From G965115915 sp965115915 (lineage in GTDB: Bacteria > Pseudomonadota > Gammaproteobacteria > Eutrophobiales > Eutrophobiaceae), in assembly GCA_965115915.1 (NCBI GenBank), contig OZ220483.1, positions 1,674,001 through 1,738,000 on the forward strand: 64,000 nt of DNA, written 5' to 3'. The position numbers and the translations under genes were made by a program. Shown here piece after piece: positions 8,689 through 16,659 of this stretch; position 1 is the first letter of the stretch; each line of letters opens with the position of its first letter. The notes under the pieces are model-generated. The model was not told where the DNA came from, did not search any database, and was given only the letters and a program-made list of their open reading frames with translations.

Positions 8689-9411
8689 ATGAAGACACTG
8701 CTGATAAAAGATCTGGGCACAGCCGGGTACCTGCCGGTGTGGCAGGCAATGCGTCGCTATACTGAACGGCGCGGGCGACATTCACCGGATCAGATTTGGT
8801 TTGTGCAACACCCGCTGGTCTACACGCTGGGTCTGGCAGGCCGCGAGGAGCATCTGCTGGATGTTGGCGATATCCCCGTGATACGCAGCGACAGAGGCGG
8901 ACAGGTGAGCTGCCATGGGCCCGGACAATTGCTGGCTTATCCGCTGCTGGACCTTGGAGACAGAGGGTTGCTGGCGCGGACGTACATACACCGATTGGAA
9001 CAGGCGGTGATTCGCTGCCTTGCCGGTCTGGGCATCACCGGCCAACGCCGCACCGGTATGCCCGGGGTGTATGTCGGAGAGGCCAAGATCGCGGCACTCG
9101 GCATCCGCATACGCCGCCAGTACTGCTACCACGGGGTCGCGCTGAATATCCACATGGCGCCCACTGTCTGGCAGCGGATCAATCCCTGCGGATACCCCGG
9201 ACTGAAGGTGACACAACTGGCGGCACTCGGTGTCGACATCGACCTGCGGACAGCAGCACACCGCCTCTGTGCCTGCCTGCTGGACACACTCGGCTATAGC
9301 GATGAAAAAACACGGATAGCCTACCCGGGCGGTTGGCAACTGCCACAGCCCGGCATACCGGTATCACGCCCGCAACCCGAAACACACACGCTCGCCACCG
9401 TGTCCGGCTGA
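8689..9411 (+). CDS. lipB: Octanoyl-ACP:protein octanoyltransferase
   Basis: A 240-residue LipB that moves octanoate from acyl carrier protein to lipoyl domains, the first step of lipoate synthesis. The signature RGGQVSCHGPGQ is at residues 69-80. The usual residues at this point are V-T-Y-H, so the SC here is a mild variant. The catalytic pair is K133 (in AKIAALGIR) and C167 (in INPCGY). ATG 8689 is preferred because it gives the usual short N-terminus; an in-frame ATG four codons upstream (8677) is possible. lipA follows after seven bases, so the two form an operon. Confidence 0.93.
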   Translation: MKTLLIKDLGTAGYLPVWQAMRRYTERRGRHSPDQIWFVQHPLVYTLGLAGREEHLLDVGDIPVIRSDRGGQVSCHGPGQLLAYPLLDLGDRGLLARTYIHRLEQAVIRCLAGLGITGQRRTGMPGVYVGEAKIAALGIRIRRQYCYHGVALNIHMAPTVWQRINPCGYPGLKVTQLAALGVDIDLRTAAHRLCACLLDTLGYSDEKTRIAYPGGWQLPQPGIPVSRPQPETHTLATVSG

Positions 9412-9418
9412 GCAGCCC

Positions 9419-10348
9419 ATGCCAACGCAGGCAGACAAAGCGCACCGCGGTCCCCTGAAGACCCGCCGTTTGCCGAATGGGCAAACCGAACAGCCGCGAC
9501 GCAAGCCGGAATGGATCCGGGCACAGGCGCCGACCAGTCCACGGGTCATGCGACTACGCACGCTGCTGCGCGAACAACGCCTGCATACCGTGTGCGAAGA
9601 GGCCTCCTGTCCCAACCTGGGGGAATGCTTTGCCAACGGCACGGCAACCTTCATGATCATGGGGAACATCTGCACGCGCCGCTGCCCGTTCTGTGACGTG
9701 GCACACGGCCGGCCCGGCAAACTGGACCCGGAAGAACCCGCCCACCTCGCCGCGGCGGTGCACCGGATGCAGCTTGGCCATGTGGTGATTACGTCCGTGG
9801 ATCGTGACGATCTGAGAGATGGTGGCGCGGCACACTTCCGTGCCTGTATACAGGCCATACGCAAGCAAACCCCACAGGTGCAAATCGAGATCCTGTGCCC
9901 GGATTTCAGACACAAGATCGACCGTGCACTGGCAATTCTGGGTCAGTGTCCACCGAATGTATTCAATCACAACCTGGAGACCGTGCCACGGCTGTATGCC
10001 AGGGTCCGACCGGTAGCCGACTACCAGGCCTCGCTCCAGTTACTGGCCCGGTTCAAGGAACAGAATCCACACACGCTAAGCAAAAGCGGACTGATGCTCG
10101 GCCTGGGCGAAAGCCTGGACGAGGTACGCCAGGTATTGCATGAGTTGCGCACCCATCACTGCGAGATGCTTACCCTCGGACAATATCTACAACCCAGCCG
10201 CTATCATCTACCGGTGGAACGCTATGTCAGCCCGGACGAATTTCGGGAACTGGGCCACTATGCCCGCGGCCTCGGCTTCCTGAATGTCGCCAGCGCCCCG
10301 ATGGTACGCTCGTCCTACCACGCGGACCAACAGGCAAAAAGCCTGTAA
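9419..10348 (+). CDS. lipA: Lipoyl synthase (radical SAM)
   Basis: A 309-residue LipA that inserts two sulfur atoms into octanoyl groups on lipoyl domains. The radical-SAM cluster motif C-x3-C-x2-C is C85, C89, C92 (ICTRRCPFC). The auxiliary cluster ligands are C59, C64 and C70 (CEEASCPNLGEC), and the conserved C-terminal RSSYHA supplies the serine ligand. Length is normal for the family. It follows lipB directly and converges with xseA, leaving only 19 bases between the stop codons. Confidence 0.96.
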   Translation: MPTQADKAHRGPLKTRRLPNGQTEQPRRKPEWIRAQAPTSPRVMRLRTLLREQRLHTVCEEASCPNLGECFANGTATFMIMGNICTRRCPFCDVAHGRPGKLDPEEPAHLAAAVHRMQLGHVVITSVDRDDLRDGGAAHFRACIQAIRKQTPQVQIEILCPDFRHKIDRALAILGQCPPNVFNHNLETVPRLYARVRPVADYQASLQLLARFKEQNPHTLSKSGLMLGLGESLDEVRQVLHELRTHHCEMLTLGQYLQPSRYHLPVERYVSPDEFRELGHYARGLGFLNVASAPMVRSSYHADQQAKSL

Positions 10349-10367
10349 AACCAATGCCTTACGGCCT

Positions 10368-11738
10368 TCAACCAGGCTCCTCTTCCGCCTCCGTCTCACA
10401 CACCTGCGCATGGATGACGCCCTGTGCCAGCGTGGCGCTGATCCGCTGCTGCGGTCGCAGTTGATCGGCACGGCGCACAATGGCACCGCTGTCCGCACAA
10501 CGCACGATGGCATAGCCGCGTTTCAGTGTCGCCTGTGGACTGAATGCCTGCAGCGTCCTGGTAACCGACTCGATATGCTGTCTGCGGGCCTGGATAAAAC
10601 GGGCGACGTGCACGGGCAGACTGCGTTGCAAGTGGTACAACCGCTCCCGTCGCATACGCAGCCGGTGCCGCGGACTATGCGCCTGTAACGCACGCCGTGC
10701 ACTGAACGTACGCCAGCGCAACTGATGCAGTAACCGCTGTAGCGCATGCGACTGGCGCAACGCGCATTCGTCCAGCCGCTGCTGCAAACCACGCACCATG
10801 GCATCCGGACGCGGGAGACAGCGGCGCAGCGCCCGCACATGGTGGCGTCCGGATTGCAACACACCCTGCGCCGATTCCTGTATGCGTCGCCTGTGTACAG
10901 CCAGGGTACGTCGCACAAGGGCCACGTCCGGGCTGGCTATCTCCGCCGCCGCCGAAGGGGTCGCCCCGCGTCTGTCGGCCACAAGATCGGCGATCGTCAG
11001 ATCCACCTCGTGTCCCACGCCACTCACCAGCGGGATCTCACAAGCCGATATCGCCCGTGCGACAGACTCTTCGTTGAAGGCCCACAGGTCTTCCAATGTG
11101 CCGCCACCACGCAGCAGCAGCAGCAATTCACATTCCTGACGCAGCGCCGCCAGATTAATCATCTCAACCAGCGCAGGCGCCGCTTCCCTGCCCTGTACCG
11201 GCACCGGATAGATGAGCAGTTCCGCCAGCGGCCAGCGTCGCCGCAAAACACTGAGGGCATCACGCACCGCCGCTCCGGTTGGCGAGCTAATCAGACCGAT
11301 ACGCCGTGGAAAAGCGGGCAACGGCCGTTTGCGTGCAGCCGCGAACAATCCTTCGCTGGCCAGGCTGCGCTTCAATGCCTCAAAGGCGCGCAGCAGACTG
11401 CCTTCACCGGCCAGTTCCAGGGACTGCACTATCAGTTGATAGTCTCCCCTGCCCTCATACAGGCTGACCTGGGCCCGCACCAGCACCGCCATGCCATCCT
11501 GCGGGCGTGCGTTACCACTGTGCCGGCCACGGAAAAAAGCGCAGCGCACCTGCGCGTTGCGATCCTTCAGGCTGAAATAGAGATGACCGGAGGCAGGGGT
11601 CGCCAGGTTGGACACCTCCCCCTGTACCCAGACTGACGGCAGACTGCCCTCGATCAATTCACGTACAGTCCGGTTCAGCCGGCTGACACTGAACACATCT
11701 ACCGGCACGCTATCCTCGCTGGCCACGCCGTCCCCCAT
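10368..11738 (-). CDS. xseA: Exodeoxyribonuclease VII large subunit
   Basis: A 456-residue XseA, the catalytic subunit of the single-strand-specific exonuclease VII. An N-terminal OB-fold (FSVSRLNRTVRELIEGSLPSV to about residue 110) is followed by the catalytic domain, which includes the conserved GVGHEVDLTIADLVADRRGATPS region, and then a long Arg-rich helical arm. The small subunit XseB is not in the window. The gene begins at ATG 11738 and ends 19 bases from lipA, convergently. Confidence 0.94.
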   Translation of the reverse strand: MGDGVASEDSVPVDVFSVSRLNRTVRELIEGSLPSVWVQGEVSNLATPASGHLYFSLKDRNAQVRCAFFRGRHSGNARPQDGMAVLVRAQVSLYEGRGDYQLIVQSLELAGEGSLLRAFEALKRSLASEGLFAAARKRPLPAFPRRIGLISSPTGAAVRDALSVLRRRWPLAELLIYPVPVQGREAAPALVEMINLAALRQECELLLLLRGGGTLEDLWAFNEESVARAISACEIPLVSGVGHEVDLTIADLVADRRGATPSAAAEIASPDVALVRRTLAVHRRRIQESAQGVLQSGRHHVRALRRCLPRPDAMVRGLQQRLDECALRQSHALQRLLHQLRWRTFSARRALQAHSPRHRLRMRRERLYHLQRSLPVHVARFIQARRQHIESVTRTLQAFSPQATLKRGYAIVRCADSGAIVRRADQLRPQQRISATLAQGVIHAQVCETEAEEEPG

Positions 11739-11777
11739 TCCTCTCCATCACGCCGCCACCCGCCGCATGAACATTAT

Positions 11778-12734
11778 TCATCCCTGGCGAACGGGACGTC
11801 CTTTTTTCTTCTTCCGGATGATAATGGACTGCGAATCGATCAACTGCTTTATCGCCTGGTCCAGTGCCCGATCCCGTTGCAGAATGCGTTTGAACTGCGG
11901 CCCGCTGACACGGATCAGCACCACCTCGCCCCGGGCACGGACATAGGCGTTGCAGAGCCCGGAACCGTGTGGGGACAGTGACTGTTCGCCAAAATATTTC
12001 CCCGGCCCCAGTACACCCAGCACGGCGAGTTTGCCGTTATCGTCGACCGTGATGGCCTCCACCTCTCCACTCTGCACCATATACAGGTACTTGCCAGGGT
12101 CTCCCTCACGCAGCACATAGTCGCCATCCTTGAACTGCTTGAGCGAGGTCCACGCGGCGTGTTTGTGCAGCTCCATCGGAGAAAGCGAACGGAACAGTCG
12201 ACAGGCGGCCAGCGCGTCGTGCACCTGGTCCTGCTCTCCGGACAACATCTCGTCAATACGGCGGTTCTGCACTTCGTGGACGGAACCGATATTGAGGTCC
12301 GACAGGCTGGCCAGTGCGGAAGTACCAAACACCCTGGAAGCGCACAACTTCTGTATGCCACGTTCCAGCCCCAGCAACACATGGTGTTTCCCAATCTGCA
12401 GGAGGCTGGTGGGCCGGGTCGTAATCACCGTGGCGTTGCGACGACTATCGGTCCACGGGAATAATGCGCTCTCCCCGAAAAAATCCCCGTCATGCAACGT
12501 GGCTACCACGCCGCCACGCTTGGCCGAACTCTGCTGCAACAGCACCTCGGCGCTGCCGCGCAGTATCACATACATGCAGTCACCGATCTCCCCTTCACGA
12601 ATCACCTTCTGCTTTGCCCGGTACTGTCTTACAACACAGTCATCCGAACGCAATATCTGCTCGAGTTCCGCGTCGCTCAGTGCCGAAAACATCGGTACCG
12701 GGCGGATATATTTGATGGAAATCGGCTTATCCAT
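11778..12734 (-). CDS. Tandem cyclic nucleotide-binding domain protein (copy 1)
   Basis: A 318-residue protein made of two cyclic nucleotide-binding (CNB) domains and no recognisable output domain. Domain 1 (about 10-135) has the glycine-rich turns EGEIGDCMYVILRG and a phosphate-binding cassette FGESALFPWTDSRRNATV with the expected Glu and Arg. Domain 2 (about 175-300) has GDPGKYLYMVQSG and FGEQSLSPHGSGLCNAY, where the usual phosphate-binding Arg is missing, so it may not bind nucleotide. The C-terminus is a Lys/Arg tail (RKKKKGRP). Its ATG lies inside the end of the 1225-residue oxidoreductase gene (8-bp overlap), implying translational coupling. A paralogue is at 42880-43767. Confidence 0.85.
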   Translation of the reverse strand: MDKPISIKYIRPVPMFSALSDAELEQILRSDDCVVRQYRAKQKVIREGEIGDCMYVILRGSAEVLLQQSSAKRGGVVATLHDGDFFGESALFPWTDSRRNATVITTRPTSLLQIGKHHVLLGLERGIQKLCASRVFGTSALASLSDLNIGSVHEVQNRRIDEMLSGEQDQVHDALAACRLFRSLSPMELHKHAAWTSLKQFKDGDYVLREGDPGKYLYMVQSGEVEAITVDDNGKLAVLGVLGPGKYFGEQSLSPHGSGLCNAYVRARGEVVLIRVSGPQFKRILQRDRALDQAIKQLIDSQSIIIRKKKKGRPVRQG

Positions 12735-15700
12735 CGGCCTGGGCCGCCAGCAGATGATCCACCCAGAGATCGGACAGCTTTTCCTGCACGCTGTTCTGCC
12801 GCAGGCGTGCGTTCAAATTGGAAAAATCCACACGGTCCAACTCCTGATCCTGGTTGTAACAGGAATAGACATAGTACGGTTCCCCGCTCTTTGGTGAAAT
12901 ATGTCGGCACAAACACTGTGCACAGACACCCTTCATCATACACTGCATTGGCGAATTGATTGAACCGATAGCCCGATGCGTCGGGTTCAGATACGGTTTC
13001 AAGCGCCCGTGCCGCGCCTCTTTGACCGCGTTCATCATCCGATCCGAACCGATTGCGATAATATGCTCCACCTGGTCAAGCGGGATCGGTACCTCGCCAA
13101 GCTCCCCGCGGGCATACGCCTCCATCGCATCAATGATATTGCCGACATGCGTGCTGTCCTGGGGCCGGGTCGCCGTTATCGGCGCCACCCCGGTACCGGG
13201 GTCGATCGACCAGACAACCACATCGGAGGCGGCCTCTATCTCTTCCATCTTGAACACACCCTCTGCGCGCCGGTAACCGGCGAAATAGATCACCCGGCTA
13301 CCCGCCGCCCGCAGCGCCTTGCCGATGGAAAACTGTACCGCATTGCCCAGACCGCCGCCTATCAACATCACCGTGCTGTGCTTCGGGATACGGGTGGCGG
13401 TCCCGGTCACCCCCATCACGCTCAGACGATCACCCTCCCGCCATAACGCACACAGACGCGAAGAGGCCCCCATCTCCAGCGTGATCAACGAGATCAACCC
13501 CCGCTCCTTGTCCACCCAGGCCCCGGTAAGCGCCAGCCCTTCGGACAGCAACAGCGTGTCCTCAATGCGCGGGGCATTGGCCTCCAGGTTCTGCACCCGG
13601 TAAAACTGCCCCGGCTGAAATTTCCTGGCCTGCATCGGCGCCCTGACGAGCACCTCGACAATATCCGGGGCCAGACGCCTGATCGCCACTACCGAGGCCT
13701 CCCACAGGCCGGCCAGACGCGCAAAAAAAGCCGCCCGCTGTTGCAGCCTGTCACCAAGCCCGGCACTGTCCAACCGCGCCAGCTCGTCGCGGAACAGGCG
13801 AACGATGTACGGATACCCATCCCGGGCACTGGCCATCGCCTTCACCACACTCCCCGCGTATACCGGATGATTGTCGCCATAGAAACTGATATGGCGACCA
13901 TCCCGGCACCAGGAGGTAAACGGGGCCGGACTGGCCTGTTTGGGGACCGTCTCATCGTGCGTCGGCACCAGTTCCGGGGTGGCCGCACCCCGCGTCCAGC
14001 GTGGCTCGTGGCGTTGAAAAAAACGCCGGTCCATCTCAAAGGTGCCCGGGTATTCCTGCTGATAGATCGTATTCGGGGCCGTCCCGGCGGCGATAAACAG
14101 ACTACGCAGCGGCACTTCCGAACGTTCCCCGGTATCCTGCCAGCCATCCTGCTGCGGACGCAGATGCGCAAAGCGCACCGCGACCAGCGCACCGTACTCA
14201 TCCTCCAGCGCCGCGAGCGGTGACATCCCTTCGGCAAGCCGTATGCCTTCACGCAGCGCCTCACGCACCTCCTCATGGTTCTGGCGGTACGCCGGAGAAT
14301 CCTGTATCCCCTTGCGGTAAAACAACGTGACCCCACCCCAGCGCTCCAGCAGCGGATGGAAGTCCGGACGCTCGCCCACCCGCCTGGCGCGCTCCCGCTC
14401 CGCCCTGAGCTCACGACCATGCGCCAGGAATTCATCCAGCACCAGCCGTTCCTCCTCGTCAAAGCGGGCTCGCACCGTTTCCACACCAAAACGTGCGCAC
14501 ACCGATTCGTAACGATACAGCATCTTTTCCACCTGCACCGGGTAATAGGCCATCAACTCGGTAGCGGTATCAATGGCGGTCAAGCCGCCGCCAACCACGC
14601 CGGCAGGCAGACGAAATTGCAGATTGGCCAGCGAGGAACGCCGAGCGGCACCAGAAAGTTGCAGCGACATCAAAAAATCGGAGGCCTTGCGTACGCCCCG
14701 GGCAAGATTGTTTTGCATCCCGATGATGGTGGGCTTGCCCGCACCCGTGGCGATCGCGATATGATCAAAACCCAGTTCCCAGGCATCCTCTATCGTCACG
14801 GTGCCACCAAAACGCACCCCGCCGAAACATCTGAAGGCATCACGCCGCAACAGGTTCAGATAGATGACATTGAGGAAATTCTTGTCCCAGCGCACCGTGA
14901 TACCATACTCCGCCACACCGCCAAAACCCATCACCGAGCGTTCATCCAGGGATTGATAGTGAGCGCGGAAATCACGGATCGGCAGCGGCGAGCTGTCACC
15001 GTCCCCAGTCAGTTCCACCGGCAACGGCTCCAGTTTCAGCGCATCGATCCCCACCACGGCAAAGCCCTCGTTGATCAGATAATGTGCCAGCGTGTAACCC
15101 GCTGGCCCAAGACCAACCACCAGTACCTTTTTGCCATTGCAGGGTAAGGCGTATGGCCGCCGCACATTCAGCGGGTTCCAGCGGGTCAGCAGGCTGTATA
15201 TCTCGAAACCCCAGGGCATGAACAACACATCGCTCAACACATTGGTCTCCACCTGCGGGATATTGACCGGCTCGGTCTTCTGGTAGATACAGCCCTTCAT
15301 GCAGTCGTTGCAGATACGGTGTCCGGTGCCCGGACACATCGGATTGTCTATGATAACCAGCGCCAGTGCCGCGATATTGTCGCCCCGCTGCTTGAGCAGG
15401 TTCATCTCCGATATCTTCTGCTCCAGCGGACAGCCGGTCAGCGGTGTCCCCAACGGCCCACTGCGATATCCCTGGCCAGTCCTGGCGCGCATACCCTTGG
15501 AACAGGAGTCGGTGTCACGTTCATGGCAATAGATGCAGAGATCAGCCTCGTACTGCGCCTCACGCTCACCGCAGCGAGGGTCGGTCAACACAAAGCCGTC
15601 GCGCCGGCGCAACTGCCCGGCACGTGCGCGCCAGACCGGATACGGCCCGTGCTCGGCCTGCTGATGTGGCACCAGGTCCTGCGGTACAACCCGTGCCGGG

Positions 15701-16404
15701 GTCTTGAAGCACAGCCATCCCTCCACTTGGCTGCCCGGTTCCCGCCGCTCCAGGCTGGCGGCATACACCCAGTGTTCCAGACATTCCACCAGGCTGGCGA
15801 CAGCCGCGTCATCCGAAGCGGCGCTGAACAGTTCGGCAAACAACGCACGATGCCCTTCGGCCAGCAACCACTGCTTCAATTCCTCCAGTCCATCGCCGGA
15901 CCCGTGCTCGCTCAAGCCGTAGAGCCAGGCGCCCAGACGACAGAAACGCAGTTCCGCGTCCTGCGTGGTATCCCGCCAGGCGGGATACCGCAGCAGCACC
16001 CGCATACGCCGCTGGACCTGGTCCGCGTCTTTCAACGGCGGGGGCGTCCTGGCAAAACGCTTCAACAGTGGCTGGATACGCTGTGCACGCAGCGCGAAGA
16101 TGACGGCATTGTCCTGACGGATGGCCGTTATCTGCGCATCACGCTCGGCCTCGATACAGAACAGTCTGGCGATAAACTCGCTGAGCCTGGGCGCCAATTC
16201 CACCAGTAGCCCGGATATGTCCGGTGGGCCATGCCCGGCTCCCTGGCATTGATGGTAGGTGACAAAACGGCCATGCAGCGACGGGTCCGTCTCGGCCAGC
16301 CAGTGTTCGAAGCACCCGTGCAGCGCCTCCAGACGTCCGGGATCATGCAGATCGGCCCAGTCAAAGCCCGCAATACCCAAACGCTGCTGCACCGGATCGT
16401 TCAT
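12727..16404 (-). CDS. Fused NfnAB-like / GltD-PyrK-type flavoprotein oxidoreductase, 1225 aa
   Basis: One long polypeptide joins two units normally on separate chains. Residues 1-280 are a helical region without recognised motifs. Residues 290-372 hold two groups of Fe-S cysteines (C290, C293, C301, C325, then C357, C365, C368, C372), as in the GltD/NfnB N-terminus. FAD- and NAD(P)-binding Rossmann folds follow (GLGPAGYTLA at about 431, then GVVGGGLTAIDTATEL). From about residue 900 the chain is a PyrK/NfnA-type ferredoxin reductase (PGQFYRVQNLE; GGGLGNAVQ) ending in a [2Fe-2S] site with C1155, C1161, C1164 and C1182. NfnAB is an electron-bifurcating NADH/NADPH-ferredoxin transhydrogenase; that role is inferred here. 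It is cotranscribed with the CNB protein. Confidence 0.8.
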   Translation of the reverse strand: MNDPVQQRLGIAGFDWADLHDPGRLEALHGCFEHWLAETDPSLHGRFVTYHQCQGAGHGPPDISGLLVELAPRLSEFIARLFCIEAERDAQITAIRQDNAVIFALRAQRIQPLLKRFARTPPPLKDADQVQRRMRVLLRYPAWRDTTQDAELRFCRLGAWLYGLSEHGSGDGLEELKQWLLAEGHRALFAELFSAASDDAAVASLVECLEHWVYAASLERREPGSQVEGWLCFKTPARVVPQDLVPHQQAEHGPYPVWRARAGQLRRRDGFVLTDPRCGEREAQYEADLCIYCHERDTDSCSKGMRARTGQGYRSGPLGTPLTGCPLEQKISEMNLLKQRGDNIAALALVIIDNPMCPGTGHRICNDCMKGCIYQKTEPVNIPQVETNVLSDVLFMPWGFEIYSLLTRWNPLNVRRPYALPCNGKKVLVVGLGPAGYTLAHYLINEGFAVVGIDALKLEPLPVELTGDGDSSPLPIRDFRAHYQSLDERSVMGFGGVAEYGITVRWDKNFLNVIYLNLLRRDAFRCFGGVRFGGTVTIEDAWELGFDHIAIATGAGKPTIIGMQNNLARGVRKASDFLMSLQLSGAARRSSLANLQFRLPAGVVGGGLTAIDTATELMAYYPVQVEKMLYRYESVCARFGVETVRARFDEEERLVLDEFLAHGRELRAERERARRVGERPDFHPLLERWGGVTLFYRKGIQDSPAYRQNHEEVREALREGIRLAEGMSPLAALEDEYGALVAVRFAHLRPQQDGWQDTGERSEVPLRSLFIAAGTAPNTIYQQEYPGTFEMDRRFFQRHEPRWTRGAATPELVPTHDETVPKQASPAPFTSWCRDGRHISFYGDNHPVYAGSVVKAMASARDGYPYIVRLFRDELARLDSAGLGDRLQQRAAFFARLAGLWEASVVAIRRLAPDIVEVLVRAPMQARKFQPGQFYRVQNLEANAPRIEDTLLLSEGLALTGAWVDKERGLISLITLEMGASSRLCALWREGDRLSVMGVTGTATRIPKHSTVMLIGGGLGNAVQFSIGKALRAAGSRVIYFAGYRRAEGVFKMEEIEAASDVVVWSIDPGTGVAPITATRPQDSTHVGNIIDAMEAYARGELGEVPIPLDQVEHIIAIGSDRMMNAVKEARHGRLKPYLNPTHRAIGSINSPMQCMMKGVCAQCLCRHISPKSGEPYYVYSCYNQDQELDRVDFSNLNARLRQNSVQEKLSDLWVDHLLAAQADG

Positions 16405-16659
16405 TGTCTCAACTCGCGCCTACCCGTAACAAAAAAACCGCGGTCGACCAGGACCATATATCAACCATCGTATGGCCGAGCGCGGTGTGTCCGGGCGATC
16501 TCCCCGGACACAACCGTGAGGAAGCCGAGGTCAAACTACCGGGACAGTGGGCCGGAAGACAACCGGAACACGACCCATGCCCTCACCCCGAGGGATGGCG
16601 CTGTCATCACCGTACCTGCCGTATCAACAATGGCGATGGCCTGCTCACACTACCCGGGG

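Noticed and set aside
16487..16511. Inverted repeat GTGTCCGG/CCGGACAC after the TpsB gene as a terminator
   Set aside because: The arms are only eight bases, there is no T run, and it lies 150 bases past the stop codon, so the call is not supported.
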